NCBI RefSeq assembly: GCF_001665875.1
Contig: NZ_LZTA01000102.1
Coordinates: 124,001-188,000 of the forward strand
Direction of reading: 5' to 3'
DNA length: 64,000 nt
Origin: Mycobacterium sp. 852002-40037_SCH5390672
GTDB lineage: Bacteria; Actinomycetota; Actinomycetes; Mycobacteriales; Mycobacteriaceae
Positions 1 through 9,614 of this stretch are shown here, in pieces (within the stretch, counting starts at the first letter, position 1; the number at the start of each line of letters is the position of its first letter). The position numbers were made by a program, and so were the translations under genes. The notes beneath the pieces were generated by a model that ran no database searches, was not told where the DNA came from, and was given only the letters and a program-made list of their open reading frames with translations.

Positions 1-49
1 CGACCACGTGGTCGTCAATGCTCACCAAGATCAGGTCATCGACCTTCAT
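1..49 (-). CDS. Amidohydrolase family protein, N-terminal fragment (cut by window edge)
   Basis: Only the first 16 codons lie inside the window. The start is the ATG whose first base is 49, preceded by a GGGAGAGGA-type ribosome site. The visible peptide contains LVSIDDHVV, closely matching the N-terminus of the amidohydrolase at 52559-53857 (LISVDDHTV). The DxH in this stretch is the first metal-binding motif of the amidohydrolase 2 family (PF04909), whose members are metal-dependent hydrolases or decarboxylases. It is the third gene of a minus-strand operon after the ferredoxin and the EthD-like gene, so it probably belongs to the GAGAAT-box regulon. The family call rests on a short match only. 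Confidence 0.72.
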   Translation of the reverse strand, partial: MKVDDLILVSIDDHVV

Positions 50-90
50 CAATCAGTCCTCTCCCGCGCAGCGACTCGGGCCGAAATCGG

Positions 91-405
91 TCAGCCGCTG
101 CACTCCGTGGTGGTTTCCAGCAGTCGTGGAATCGGCGCCGGGTCCAGCTGCAGGGCGTCCGACATGTGCAGCCGTCCGGCGCTGGCGATCATGTTGTCCA
201 GAATCGCCTGCAGGTCGTCACCCTCGATCTCGTAGATGGCGACGTAGGGTCCGTCGCCGTCAACGGGTCGCAGCCGGCGCGCGGAGACGAATCCGTCCAG
301 GGCGACGAGCTCACCGAGGTGCACCTGGTCGTACCAGGTGTTGTACTCCTGTTCACGCTCGGGCGAGCTGGGTCGGCTCTCCACGAGGATGATGCCCTTG
401 GCCAT
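91..405 (-). CDS. EthD-like small alpha/beta barrel protein
   Basis: A 104-residue protein starting MAKGIILVES. The ATG at 405 is chosen over upstream codons because AGAGGTGG lies just before it. The pattern YNTWYDQVHLGELVALDGF resembles EthD and related dimeric alpha+beta barrel proteins, small proteins often found beside oxidative degradation genes with poorly defined roles. No catalytic residue can be assigned. It starts 20 bases after the ferredoxin stop and precedes the partial amidohydrolase, so the three genes probably form one transcript controlled from the palindrome at 805-819. The fold assignment is moderately sure; the function is unknown. Confidence 0.7.
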   Translation of the reverse strand: MAKGIILVESRPSSPEREQEYNTWYDQVHLGELVALDGFVSARRLRPVDGDGPYVAIYEIEGDDLQAILDNMIASAGRLHMSDALQLDPAPIPRLLETTTECSG

Positions 406-425
406 GGTCGCCACCTCTCAGGCTG

Positions 426-764
426 TTACTCGTAGCGCACCGTGACCGAGTCCGTATCCGGAACGCCCTGGCACGTCAGAATGTAGCCCTCGGCGACCTC
501 GTCGGGTTCGAGAGCGTCGTTGACACGCATGGTGGCATGGCCCTCTTCGAGCTTGGCCATGCACGTACCGCAATTGCCGGCCTCACAACTGAACGGCGGC
601 TCCAGCCCGGCCCGTCGCGCGCTCTCCAACAAAGTCTCGCCCGGGACTCTGGGCACCGAGACCTTTTTGCGGTCGAGATGAATCGTCACCATTCCGGCAC
701 CGGAACCGTTTGTTGCCGGCTCTGTCACCCCTGGGGTCTCCTCGATGATCCGGGTGACCGTCAC
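426..764 (-). CDS. Plant-type 2Fe-2S ferredoxin
   Basis: A 112-residue one-domain ferredoxin. The four ligands are visible as C60, C65, C68 and C98 in CEAGNCGTC and a later LTCQG, the standard plant-type CX4CX2C...C arrangement. The first about 25 residues are a variable extension. I start at GTG 764, preceded by a GGAGAGGGGG ribosome site; a longer frame to 842 would run through the palindrome and is unlikely. No flavin or NAD domain is attached, so a separate reductase must feed it. A Rieske oxygenase under an identical operator (50330-51607) lacks a local redox partner, making this ferredoxin a plausible electron donor for it. That link is inference. Confidence 0.88.
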   Translation of the reverse strand: MTVTRIIEETPGVTEPATNGSGAGMVTIHLDRKKVSVPRVPGETLLESARRAGLEPPFSCEAGNCGTCMAKLEEGHATMRVNDALEPDEVAEGYILTCQGVPDTDSVTVRYE

Positions 765-804
765 GCGGACCGCCCCCTCTCCCGTACTTGCATTCTTCAC
801 TATA

Positions 805-819
805 GAGAATACTATTCTC
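805..819. promoter_or_regulatory. GAGAATnnnATTCTC operator, copy 1
   Basis: A perfect inverted repeat, GAGAAT-ACT-ATTCTC, lies between the divergent ferredoxin gene (start 764) and acyl-CoA synthetase gene (start 889). It is 41 bases from one start and 70 from the other, a position suited to a repressor acting on both promoters. The same 15-bp pattern recurs at 6696, 43747, 44602 and 52181. Its symmetry and size fit a TetR-type dimer site. The protein that binds it is not proven. Confidence 0.85.
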
Positions 820-888
820 ACGAAGCGATAGCATCTTCTCAAGACTGTATGGATGTCGGGTCAGCCCGGTCTTCAGGAAGGACGGGAC

Positions 889-2304
889 GTGACCGAGCCG
901 GCGGCGCTCGTGTTCGAGGAACGGCGATTCAGCGTGCCCGAACTCGACGCGTTGGCCGACGGCTGGGCCGCCACCCTGGCAAAGGACGGTGTCACCGCAG
1001 GCCAGCGAGTTGCTGTCATGTCCTCCAACCGGCCGGAGTTCCTCGCCGTGTTGCTCGCGATCTGGCGACTGGCGGCCACGGCGGTACTCATCAGCCCCGC
1101 GTGGAAGCGCGACGAGGTCGACCATGCGCTTGGGCTGACCGATCCCGCGCACGCCGTCGGGGACCACCCGGTACTGGCCGGGCTGATGGCGATGCTGCAT
1201 CTGGACGAGCCGGGTCCGCCCGCGGAGCCGATGACCGGCTCACCGGCGCCTGGGAGCGACGCGGCCCTGGTGTTCAGTTCCGGCACCACCGGCCTGCCGA
1301 AGGCCGTTCGGCACACCCACGCCTCGCTGCATGAGGCGGTGCGGCACTGGCGCCAGGCGCTGCACCTGACCCACCGCGACCGGATCCAGGTTGCGACGCC
1401 ACCGTCACACATTCTCGGACTGTTGAACCTGCTGACCGCCCTGAAGGTCGGCACGTGGGTGCGGCTGCATCCCCGGTTCGACATCGACCGGGTGCTTGCG
1501 CACATCGAAAGTGACCGCATCACAGTGGAAATGGCGGTCGCCCCCATCGCGCTGGCCATGGCTTCGCATCCCGACCTCGAGTCCTATGACCTGTCGTCGC
1601 TGCGCTACATCATGTGGGGCGCCACGCCGGTCAACACCCACGTCGCGCAGACGGTGACCCGGCGCACCGGCGTGGGTTGGCTTCCGGCCTACGGGACCAC
1701 GGAATTGCCTGTCATAGCATGCAATCCGATCCGAGACGCGCGGCTCGACACCGTCGGACGGGCGGTGCCCGGCGTGGATCTACGCGTCGTTTCGCCGAAC
1801 AGCGGCGAGCCGGTCGGCCCGGGCGAGGTCGGTGAGATTCAGGCCCGCTCGGCATCGCTGATGGCCGGCTACTTACCAGACGAGGCGACCGGCGAGGCGA
1901 TCCGCGAGGGGTGGTACCGCACCGGCGATGTCGGCTGGCTCGACACCGGCGGTTGGCTGCGGATCACCGACCGGCTCAAAGAGATGATCAAAGTGCGCGG
2001 TTTTCAGGTCGCCCCCGCCGAAATCGAGGCGGTATTGCACCTGCATCCGGCCGTCAAAGACTGCGCGGTCTTCGGGATTCCCGATGGCCTCAACGGCGAA
2101 GCGGTCGTGGCCGCGGTTGTCGCATCCGAACCGATTGACACCGAGGCGGTCGCCACCGAACTGACCACCCGGGTGGACGAAAGACTGGCGTCATACAAGC
2201 GTTTGAGCCGGGTGGTGTTCGTCCCCGACATTCCTCGCCTGCCTTCCGGCAAGGTGCTGCGCCGAGTGTTGAAGGAGCACTATGGATGTACGTCTGACAG
2301 CTGA
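889..2304 (+). CDS. Acyl-CoA synthetase (AMP-forming, FadD-like)
   Basis: A 471-residue member of the ANL superfamily that should activate a carboxylic acid to its CoA thioester through an acyl-adenylate. Visible motifs are the phosphate-binding loop VFSSGTTGLPKA, the adenine-binding YGTTE, the hinge and C-terminal YRTGDVGWLDTGGWL and DRLKEMIKVRGFQV, and the C-terminal catalytic lysine in LPSGKVLRR. The start is GTG 889, with AGGAAGGA five bases upstream; ATG 853 is an alternative. It heads an operon with two acyl-CoA dehydrogenases and a crotonase, and overlaps the next gene by 23 bases. The acid substrate cannot be read from sequence. Confidence 0.9.
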   Translation: MTEPAALVFEERRFSVPELDALADGWAATLAKDGVTAGQRVAVMSSNRPEFLAVLLAIWRLAATAVLISPAWKRDEVDHALGLTDPAHAVGDHPVLAGLMAMLHLDEPGPPAEPMTGSPAPGSDAALVFSSGTTGLPKAVRHTHASLHEAVRHWRQALHLTHRDRIQVATPPSHILGLLNLLTALKVGTWVRLHPRFDIDRVLAHIESDRITVEMAVAPIALAMASHPDLESYDLSSLRYIMWGATPVNTHVAQTVTRRTGVGWLPAYGTTELPVIACNPIRDARLDTVGRAVPGVDLRVVSPNSGEPVGPGEVGEIQARSASLMAGYLPDEATGEAIREGWYRTGDVGWLDTGGWLRITDRLKEMIKVRGFQVAPAEIEAVLHLHPAVKDCAVFGIPDGLNGEAVVAAVVASEPIDTEAVATELTTRVDERLASYKRLSRVVFVPDIPRLPSGKVLRRVLKEHYGCTSDS

Positions 2305-3187
2305 ACAACAACAGCTACGCGATGCCGCCGCCAAGCTGGCCGACGATCTCGGACCGGCGGCGGTGCAGGATCTCGAAGATCAGACTCGGATTACGCGGCT
2401 GGACAAGCAAATCGAGAACACCGGCTGGCGGTCGTTGCGTTCCGACGGGGCCTCGGGGGTGGAAGTAGCCATTGTGGCCGAGGAATTCGGCCGCAGGCTG
2501 GTTGACACACCGTTCCTGGGTCCGGTGCTCGCCGATGATCTGGGCCGCCATCTCGGCGCCGACGTGTCGGCGGTGACCGTGGCGGTCGACGATCGAGTGA
2601 TCGACGCCCGTGGCGCCCGGCGCGCCCTGTCACTCTCGGGTGGGACAGTGCTGGCCGTCGATGTGCAGGCTGCACCGGAGAGTGTCGATCTGACACGGGC
2701 TGACGCGACGATCGCGGGATCACCGCAGAAGCTGGGGGAAGTGTCGTCCGAGATTGCCGAGCAGTGGCGGGCCCTCGCTTTGGTCACCACGACGGCAGAC
2801 CTGGTCGGCATCGCCCGTGGCGCACATGCCGTCGCGTGCGACTACGCCAAAATCCGTGAACAGTACGGCAAACAGATCGGCTCGTATCAAGCCATCGCGC
2901 ATTTGCTGGCCGAAAGCCTTGCGCTGATTGAAGGTTCGGTCAGCGTGTTGCGGCATGCCGCGTGGGGCGTCGATGAGTTGACACCCGCCGAAGCCATTCG
3001 GGCCGCCCAAATCGCAAAGGTCTACTGCGCGCGCGCCACCCGCACCGTTTGCGAGACGGCCATCCAGGTGCACGGCGGTATCGGCAACACCTGGGAATGC
3101 GTGGCGCATGTCTATCTGCGCCGGGCTCTGACATCGACCGAGCTGTGGCCGGTCGCGTTGAAGGAGATCGATCTTGGACTTTCGTGA
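2282..3187 (+). CDS. Acyl-CoA dehydrogenase, short subunit (FadE-like)
   Basis: A 301-residue acyl-CoA dehydrogenase homologue, shorter than the usual about 380 residues. The C-terminal helical domain is clear (REQYGKQIGSYQAIAHLLAE and VHGGIGNTWE). The glutamate in GGIGNTWE sits where acyl-CoA dehydrogenases carry the catalytic base. The immediately following gene encodes a longer homologue without that motif. In mycobacteria such adjacent small/large pairs are known to form alpha2beta2 enzymes, as in cholesterol side-chain degradation. I infer that the two genes form one heteromeric enzyme acting on the CoA ester made by the upstream synthetase. The start has GGAGCACT just before the ATG. 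Confidence 0.87.
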   Translation: MDVRLTAEQQQLRDAAAKLADDLGPAAVQDLEDQTRITRLDKQIENTGWRSLRSDGASGVEVAIVAEEFGRRLVDTPFLGPVLADDLGRHLGADVSAVTVAVDDRVIDARGARRALSLSGGTVLAVDVQAAPESVDLTRADATIAGSPQKLGEVSSEIAEQWRALALVTTTADLVGIARGAHAVACDYAKIREQYGKQIGSYQAIAHLLAESLALIEGSVSVLRHAAWGVDELTPAEAIRAAQIAKVYCARATRTVCETAIQVHGGIGNTWECVAHVYLRRALTSTELWPVALKEIDLGLS

Positions 3188-4262
3188 CTCACCCGATGAA
3201 GCCGCCTTCCGGGAGCGGCTGCGCACGTGGCTTTCGGCGCACGCCAAGGAGTTCTCCGGCTCGGGCGACGAATATTGGGCGCGCATGGCCGACTGGCACC
3301 GCGCCCTCTACGACAACGGCTTTTTCGGCCTGTCCTGGCCACGCGACTGGGGCGGGCAGGACCTGGCGCCCGTCTACGACGTCATCGTCGACGAGGAGCT
3401 GGTGCGGGCGGGTGCGCCGCCGCGCCCCAGCGTCGGTTATCTGGTGTATGGCATCGGTGAACACGCCAGCGACGAGCTGCGGAAGCGCTTCCTGCCAGGC
3501 ATCATCAACGGCACCGAACGCTGGTGCCAAGGCTTCAGCGAGCCCGGTGCCGGTTCGGATCTGGCGTCGCTGACCACCACCGCTCGCCTCGAAGGTGACA
3601 ACTATGTGGTGAACGGACACAAGATCTGGACCAGCTACTCCGACGTGGCCGACTGGTGTCTGTTGCTGGCACGCACCGACCCCGGGGCCAAGCGCCACCG
3701 CGGTCTGTCGGCTTTTGTTCTGGAAATGAAACAGCCTGGCGTGCAACAGCGCCCGCTGCAGATGATCAATGGGGTGACCAACGAATTCGGTCAGGTGTTC
3801 TTCGACGGCGCCAAGGTGCCGGCGGACCGGATGGTCGGTGCCCCCGGTGACGGTTGGGCGGTGGCGATGACCGTCGTGGGGCACGAACGCGAGCCCTCCA
3901 CGCTCGGCTATGCGGCCCGCTACGGCAAGCTTGTCCGAGAGCTCTTGTCGCGCAACGCGGGTCCGGTTCCCGAAGAGCTGGCGTGGGCCGCCGTTCAGTC
4001 GGATATGCTGACCCACCACGTGCGGCGTCGGCTCTCCGAACAGCTCGACGGGGTATCGCACGGGTCGGAAGGCTCGCTGGACAAGCTGTTGATGACCTGG
4101 GTCGAACAATCCGTCGGGCATGCCGCGCTGGCCGTCGCGGGAACGCGCGATCCCGGTCTGCTCAGCGCCTACCTGTACAGCCGGGCGCAGAGCGTCATGG
4201 GCGGGACATCACAGATACAAAAGAACATCATCGCTTCACGAATCTTGGGATTGGGAGTCTGA
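3174..4262 (+). CDS. Acyl-CoA dehydrogenase, long subunit (FadE-like)
   Basis: A 362-residue acyl-CoA dehydrogenase that starts at TTG 3174 inside the end of the preceding gene; AAGGAGA at 3161 supports this start. The middle beta domain is well conserved: QGFSEPGAGSDLASLTT and VNGHKIWTSYSDVADW. The C-terminus has MGGTSQIQKNIIASRILGLG, typical of the family. It lacks the GGxGxxxE catalytic-base motif, which is present in the partner at 2282-3187. The 14-base overlap and the complementary motifs point to a heteromeric complex. Its role is alpha,beta-desaturation of the CoA-activated substrate. Confidence 0.88.
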   Translation: MDFRDSPDEAAFRERLRTWLSAHAKEFSGSGDEYWARMADWHRALYDNGFFGLSWPRDWGGQDLAPVYDVIVDEELVRAGAPPRPSVGYLVYGIGEHASDELRKRFLPGIINGTERWCQGFSEPGAGSDLASLTTTARLEGDNYVVNGHKIWTSYSDVADWCLLLARTDPGAKRHRGLSAFVLEMKQPGVQQRPLQMINGVTNEFGQVFFDGAKVPADRMVGAPGDGWAVAMTVVGHEREPSTLGYAARYGKLVRELLSRNAGPVPEELAWAAVQSDMLTHHVRRRLSEQLDGVSHGSEGSLDKLLMTWVEQSVGHAALAVAGTRDPGLLSAYLYSRAQSVMGGTSQIQKNIIASRILGLGV

Positions 4263-4263
4263 C

Positions 4264-5031
4264 GTGTACGACATGCCGACCGAAATCGACGTTCAGGCCG
4301 ACGGCGCCCTGCGCATCATCACGCTCAACCGGCCGGATTCGCTCAACTCGGTCAACGACAACCTGCACGTCGGGCTCGCGCGGCTGTGGCAGCGATTGAC
4401 CGACGACCCCACGGCGCGCGCCGCGGTGATCACCGGGGCGGGTCGGGCGTTTTCCGCCGGCGGCGATTTCTCGTATCTCAAGGAACTGTCGGGCGATGCC
4501 GACCTGCGCGCCAAGACAATTCGCGACGGACGCGAGATCGTGCTCGGCATGGCACGCTGCCGGATTCCGGTGATCGCGGCCGTCAACGGCCCCGCCGTCG
4601 GACTGGGCTGCAGCCTGGTGGCCCTCAGCGACATCGTCTACATCGCCGAGAACGCCTATCTGGCCGATCCGCACGTCCAGGTGGGCCTGGTGGCCGCGGA
4701 CGGGGGGCCGCTGACCTGGCCGCTGCACATCAGCCTGCTGCTCGCCAAGGAATTCGCCCTCACCGGCACCCGCATCAGTGCGCAGCGCGCCGTCGACCTC
4801 GGGCTGGCCAACCACGTGGTCGACGACCCGGTTGCCGAGGCAATTGCCACCGCCAAAAAGATTCTGGAACTGCCGCAGCAGGCGGTGGAAAGCACCAAGC
4901 GGGTGCTCAACATTCATCTGGAGCGCGCCGTCCTCGCGAGTTTGGACTATGCGCTGTCGGCCGAGAGTCAGTCGTTCGTCACCGAGGACTTCCGGTCGAT
5001 CGTCGCCAAACTGGCGGAGGGCAAGAACTGA
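4264..5031 (+). CDS. Enoyl-CoA hydratase/isomerase family protein (crotonase), altered active site
   Basis: A 255-residue crotonase. The start is GTG 4264, one base after the previous stop, with GGGAG upstream. Oxyanion-hole regions are visible: GAGRAFSAGGDFSYL and VNGPAVGLGCSL. Of the two glutamates used by true enoyl-CoA hydratases, the second is kept (E163 in LLAKEFALTG), but the first is replaced by histidine (H137 in DPHVQVGL). This may make it an isomerase, a hydrolase or a hydratase with altered chemistry. It is the last gene of the operon starting at 889 and should act after the dehydrogenase pair. Confidence 0.88.
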   Translation: MYDMPTEIDVQADGALRIITLNRPDSLNSVNDNLHVGLARLWQRLTDDPTARAAVITGAGRAFSAGGDFSYLKELSGDADLRAKTIRDGREIVLGMARCRIPVIAAVNGPAVGLGCSLVALSDIVYIAENAYLADPHVQVGLVAADGGPLTWPLHISLLLAKEFALTGTRISAQRAVDLGLANHVVDDPVAEAIATAKKILELPQQAVESTKRVLNIHLERAVLASLDYALSAESQSFVTEDFRSIVAKLAEGKN

Positions 5032-5058
5032 CGCGACGGCGGCTGCGCGGTGAGCCGG

Positions 5059-6583
<1,525 letters not shown>

Positions 6584-6695
6584 TCGACCGAGGATCGCGC
6601 CCGATACTTGCCGCGGGAGCCGTCCGGGTGGGGATGCCGTCGCATCATCGTTCACCGCGACCGGACGCTTGTTGCGACTCATACTCTCGCAATGA

Positions 6696-6710
6696 GAGAA
6701 TATGATTCTC
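6696..6710. promoter_or_regulatory. GAGAATnnnATTCTC operator, copy 2
   Basis: A perfect palindrome, GAGAAT-ATG-ATTCTC, lies 58 bases upstream of the thiolase remnant at 6769 and may also control meaB, which follows it closely. A second inverted repeat, CTCTC-GCAAT-GAGAG (6684-6698), overlaps its left edge. The site remains intact although the gene it serves has lost nearly all of its coding sequence. Confidence 0.83.
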
Positions 6711-6768
6711 TTGAATGCGCGGATGACTCTCGGCGCCGCGCACCTGCTGGCTGAACTGGAGAAGACCT

Positions 6769-6990
6769 GTGCCTGAAGCCCGCATCGTGTCCGCCCTGCG
6801 CACCCCGATCGGCACCGCCCGCACGGGCACACTGCGCGACACCAGTGCATTCGACCTGGCGCACCACGTTGTCACCGAAGCGGCCAGGATGCACGAAGTG
6901 CGCGGCCGTGGCGGTGGCATCGGTGTCGCGGCGATGCGTGCGGGCGGCGGAATGGGTTCGGCGACGGTGATCGAGGTCGCGGCTCCATAA
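6769..6990 (+). pseudogene. Thiolase remnant with in-frame internal deletion
   Basis: A 73-codon open frame (GTG start after GGAGAAG). Residues 2-38 match a thiolase N-terminus (IVSALRTPIGTARTG, FDLAHHVV). Residues 40-70 match the extreme C-terminus (GGGIGVAAM, GGGMGSATVIEV). A normal thiolase is about 390 residues, so roughly 320 are missing between these blocks, including the nucleophilic cysteine and the catalytic histidine. The last active-site cysteine, normally in AAMC-GGG, is arginine (R57). The frame stays open across the scar. It cannot be a working thiolase. Its operator (6696-6710) and start signals survive, so it may still be transcribed and lead into meaB. Confidence 0.85.
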
Positions 6991-6997
6991 TGCGTAC

Positions 6998-7885
6998 ATG
7001 ACCATCGCTGATCTGATTGCCCGCGCGCGCAACGGATCTCCGCGTGCGGCCGGTCGGCTTCTCAGCCTCGTCGAGGGCGAGCAGCGCGACGAGGTCTTGG
7101 CGAGTATCGGTCCCGCGTCGCAGGGCGTGGGGCCGGTCGTCGGCATCACCGGGCCGCCGGGGGCCGGAAAGTCGACGACGGTCGCCGCGCTGGTTGGCGC
7201 CTACCGCAAGCGCGGCTCCCGGGTGGCGGTGCTGGCGGTAGATCCGTCGTCTCCGTTCAGTGGCGGGGCGCTGCTGGGCGATCGCATTCGAATGGCCGCG
7301 CATATCAACGACTCCGACGTACTCATCCGTTCGGTCGCGACCCGTGGCCATCTCGGCGGCCTGGCCGCCGCGGTTCCGGCGGCCATCCGGGTGCTGGGGG
7401 CGATCGGTTACGACGTGGTCCTGCTGGAGACGGTGGGGGTGGGGCAGTCCGAGATCGAGATTGCCGCCGTCGCCGACCCGACGGTCGTCATTCTCAATCC
7501 CGGGGCGGGCGATGCGGTGCAGGCCGCCAAGGCGGGAGTGCTGGAAGTCGCCGACATCGTGGCGGTCAACAAGGCGGATCGGGACGGCGCCGAGCAGACG
7601 GTTCGGGATCTTCGGGCCGAAACCAGTGCCCCCATCGTTTCGCTGATCGCCGCCCGGGGCGAGGGCATCGAGGACCTGATGGCCACCATCGAGGACCATC
7701 GCCGCACCGACAGTCGTGCCCGCCGACTAGCCCGCGCCCGAGCGCAGATTCTGTCGCTGGCGCAAACCCGGCTGAGGACCCAGCCGGAGCTCGACCGGCT
7801 CGCCGAGGCAGTGGTCGACGGCGATCAGGACCCGTACACGGCCGCCGATCGGCTGATCTCACCTCCCGCGCCTCCAACCGACTGA
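6998..7885 (+). CDS. meaB: MeaB/ArgK-family GTPase (B12-mutase chaperone type)
   Basis: A 295-residue G3E-class GTPase of the MeaB family, which loads and protects adenosylcobalamin-dependent acyl-CoA mutases. The Walker A loop is GPPGAGKST (residues 52-60). VDPSSPFSGGALLGDR, ETVGVGQSE and the guanine-specifying NKAD are also present. It is somewhat shorter than the usual about 330 residues at the N-terminus. No mutase gene lies in the window, so its partner must be elsewhere or the protein serves another client. It begins 7 bases after the thiolase remnant and has no clear ribosome site of its own, which suggests coupling to that frame. Confidence 0.88.
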   Translation: MTIADLIARARNGSPRAAGRLLSLVEGEQRDEVLASIGPASQGVGPVVGITGPPGAGKSTTVAALVGAYRKRGSRVAVLAVDPSSPFSGGALLGDRIRMAAHINDSDVLIRSVATRGHLGGLAAAVPAAIRVLGAIGYDVVLLETVGVGQSEIEIAAVADPTVVILNPGAGDAVQAAKAGVLEVADIVAVNKADRDGAEQTVRDLRAETSAPIVSLIAARGEGIEDLMATIEDHRRTDSRARRLARARAQILSLAQTRLRTQPELDRLAEAVVDGDQDPYTAADRLISPPAPPTD

Positions 7886-7896
7886 CGGCCGGCGTG

Positions 7897-7912
7897 TCCC
7901 CCAATCGGGGGA
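7897..7912. promoter_or_regulatory. Inverted repeat TCCCCC-AATC-GGGGGA
   Basis: A perfect 6-bp inverted repeat with a 4-base centre lies 12 bases after the meaB stop and about 100 bases before the E1-alpha gene. No T-run follows, so it is not a standard intrinsic terminator. It could be a weak terminator hairpin or a binding site for a regulator, for example the nearby NarL-type protein. Both readings are inference. Confidence 0.45.
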
Positions 7913-8015
7913 ACGGGCATTCATCACCTTTGCGGGCCGATCGGCGGAGGTGCCACCCGCGCAATCGCCCTACGTTGAGGATCAAGCAGATCGCTTGAGA
8001 GTTAGGAGATCCGAC

Positions 8016-8912
8016 ATGACCCGCACCACCGAGACCTCGGCGGCACTTGCCCTTGATGACGAGCTGGAGCTGTACCGCCGAATGTGGGTCTTGCGACTGA
8101 TCGACATGGCATCAGAGGACCTGCGCGTCGGCGGCCCGCTCGACGACACCGTGCGGCCGGAGTTCGGGCAAGAGGCGGTCGCGATCGGCACGGTTGCGGC
8201 CCTTCGTCCGGGTGACCTCGTGAACGCGACGACTCCCGAGTTCCAGCACGCCCAGCAGATTTGCCCGGCCCTCCCGCTGGGCCCGGCCATCGCCGACATG
8301 ATCGGCCGCAAGCGCCGCGCAGGCGGGACCGCCGACTGGAAACGATCCCTGGCCAACGAAAGCGCTCTGGGCCAATCGACCCTGTTTGCGCTGGGGGACG
8401 CCAACACGCAGCGACTGGCCGGGGAAGGCAAGGTCAGTGTGTGTGTCGTCGGGGGCGGCGACGCGAACTCCGTCGAGTTCACCACGGCCGCAAAGATCGC
8501 CGTGCAATGGCGGCTACCGGTGGTGTTCGTCGTGCAAAACATCCGCGGCGGAACGAGCGCGCGCCGGCGCGCGTACGAATTCGACTCGATGCCCATGCTG
8601 TCGGTCGACGGCAGGGACGTTGTGGCGGTAGCCGACTCGGTCGCCGAAGCGGTGCACCAGGCGAGCGCCGGCGGCGGCCCCACCCTGGTCGAGGCGATCA
8701 CTTACCAAACGAACCACCCTATTGCCATCGACCCGTTGGTCTTCGCCTGTCGGCGGCTGATGGCCGCCGGCAGCACCGGCGAGCACCTCTACGAGGTGGA
8801 ACGCGGGGCACGCCAGCTGGTGGCCGAGGCCGTGGCCGCGGTAAAAGCAAAGGTGTGGGCGCAACAGATCAGTCCCGCGCCAGAGTCAAAGCCCTGGCCG
8901 GCTGCTAGCTGA
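8016..8912 (+). CDS. Thiamine-diphosphate-dependent dehydrogenase E1 alpha-like protein
   Basis: A 298-residue homologue of the alpha subunit of 2-oxo acid or acetoin dehydrogenase E1. The thiamine-diphosphate motif is recognisable: GGGDANSVEFTTAAKIA followed about 30 residues later by VVFVVQN. The ATG is preceded by GTTAGGAGATCC. The usual family length is 330-400 residues and the gene normally sits beside an E1 beta gene; neither a beta nor an E2 gene is present here. It may pair with a distant beta subunit or have a changed role. Its last 8 bases overlap the convergent response-regulator gene. Confidence 0.78.
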   Translation: MTRTTETSAALALDDELELYRRMWVLRLIDMASEDLRVGGPLDDTVRPEFGQEAVAIGTVAALRPGDLVNATTPEFQHAQQICPALPLGPAIADMIGRKRRAGGTADWKRSLANESALGQSTLFALGDANTQRLAGEGKVSVCVVGGGDANSVEFTTAAKIAVQWRLPVVFVVQNIRGGTSARRRAYEFDSMPMLSVDGRDVVAVADSVAEAVHQASAGGGPTLVEAITYQTNHPIAIDPLVFACRRLMAAGSTGEHLYEVERGARQLVAEAVAAVKAKVWAQQISPAPESKPWPAAS

Positions 8913-9558
8913 GCAGACCCTGCCGCATTGCCTCGGCGACGGCGGCCGCGCGGTCGCTGACGCCGAGCTTCTCGTAGAGGCGTTGCACATGCGTTTTGAC
9001 CGTCGACGGTGCCACAAAAAGTTCACCCGCAATCGCGGGGACGCTTTGACCGCGGGCGATCCCGTTGAGCACCTCACGTTCGCGCGCACTCAGCACCGGC
9101 GCCGTGGGCTGGGCACGCTGTCGGATCTGGGCGGCGAGACCGCCGACGAGCACCGGTGCCACCACGTCGCGACCCTGCGCGCAGTCCAGCACGGCCTTGA
9201 CGATCTCGCTGCGCGTCGAGTCCTTGAGCACGAACCCCGCGGCACCCTGCTGCAATGCCTGGTACACGATCGCCGACTCGTCGTGCGCCGAGATCAGCAG
9301 CACCCGGGTGGGCAATCCCTGGCTGCGCACCGCGGCCGCCACCTGCGCGCCGTCCATGCCAGGCATTCGATAGTCGAGCAGCGCGACGTCGGGCAGATGA
9401 GACTTGATCAATTCCAATGCCGCAGAGCCGTCTTCCGCCTCACCGACGACGCTCACCGAACCGCTCGACGACAGGGCGCGCACCACGCCTTCACGAAAAA
9501 GCGGGTGATCGTCGCCGACAACCGCCCGCACCATTTCGGGGGTAGCCGCACCGACCAT
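8905..9558 (-). CDS. NarL/LuxR-family response regulator
   Basis: A 217-residue two-domain regulator. The receiver domain (about residues 10-125) has the acidic pair DD near residue 16, phosphoacceptor D62 in LLDYRMPGMDG and the conserved lysine in FVLKDS. The C-terminal LuxR-type helix-turn-helix begins at LSAREREVLNGIARG and includes STVKTHVQRLYEKLGV. The divergent gene at 9615 encodes a matching NarX-type kinase, so the two form a two-component system with 56 bases between starts. Target genes are unknown; the E1-alpha gene and the repeat at 7897 are nearby candidates. Confidence 0.92.
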   Translation of the reverse strand: MVGAATPEMVRAVVGDDHPLFREGVVRALSSSGSVSVVGEAEDGSAALELIKSHLPDVALLDYRMPGMDGAQVAAAVRSQGLPTRVLLISAHDESAIVYQALQQGAAGFVLKDSTRSEIVKAVLDCAQGRDVVAPVLVGGLAAQIRQRAQPTAPVLSAREREVLNGIARGQSVPAIAGELFVAPSTVKTHVQRLYEKLGVSDRAAAVAEAMRQGLLS

Positions 9559-9614
9559 GGCGACGAGTGTAGCGGTTTGCCCAACAGCGGCATTCGCATT
9601 CCCGGGACGCCACG

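Noticed and set aside
7897-7912. Intrinsic terminator after meaB
   Set aside because: The stem is good, but no run of T follows it, so I list it as an inverted repeat of unknown role.
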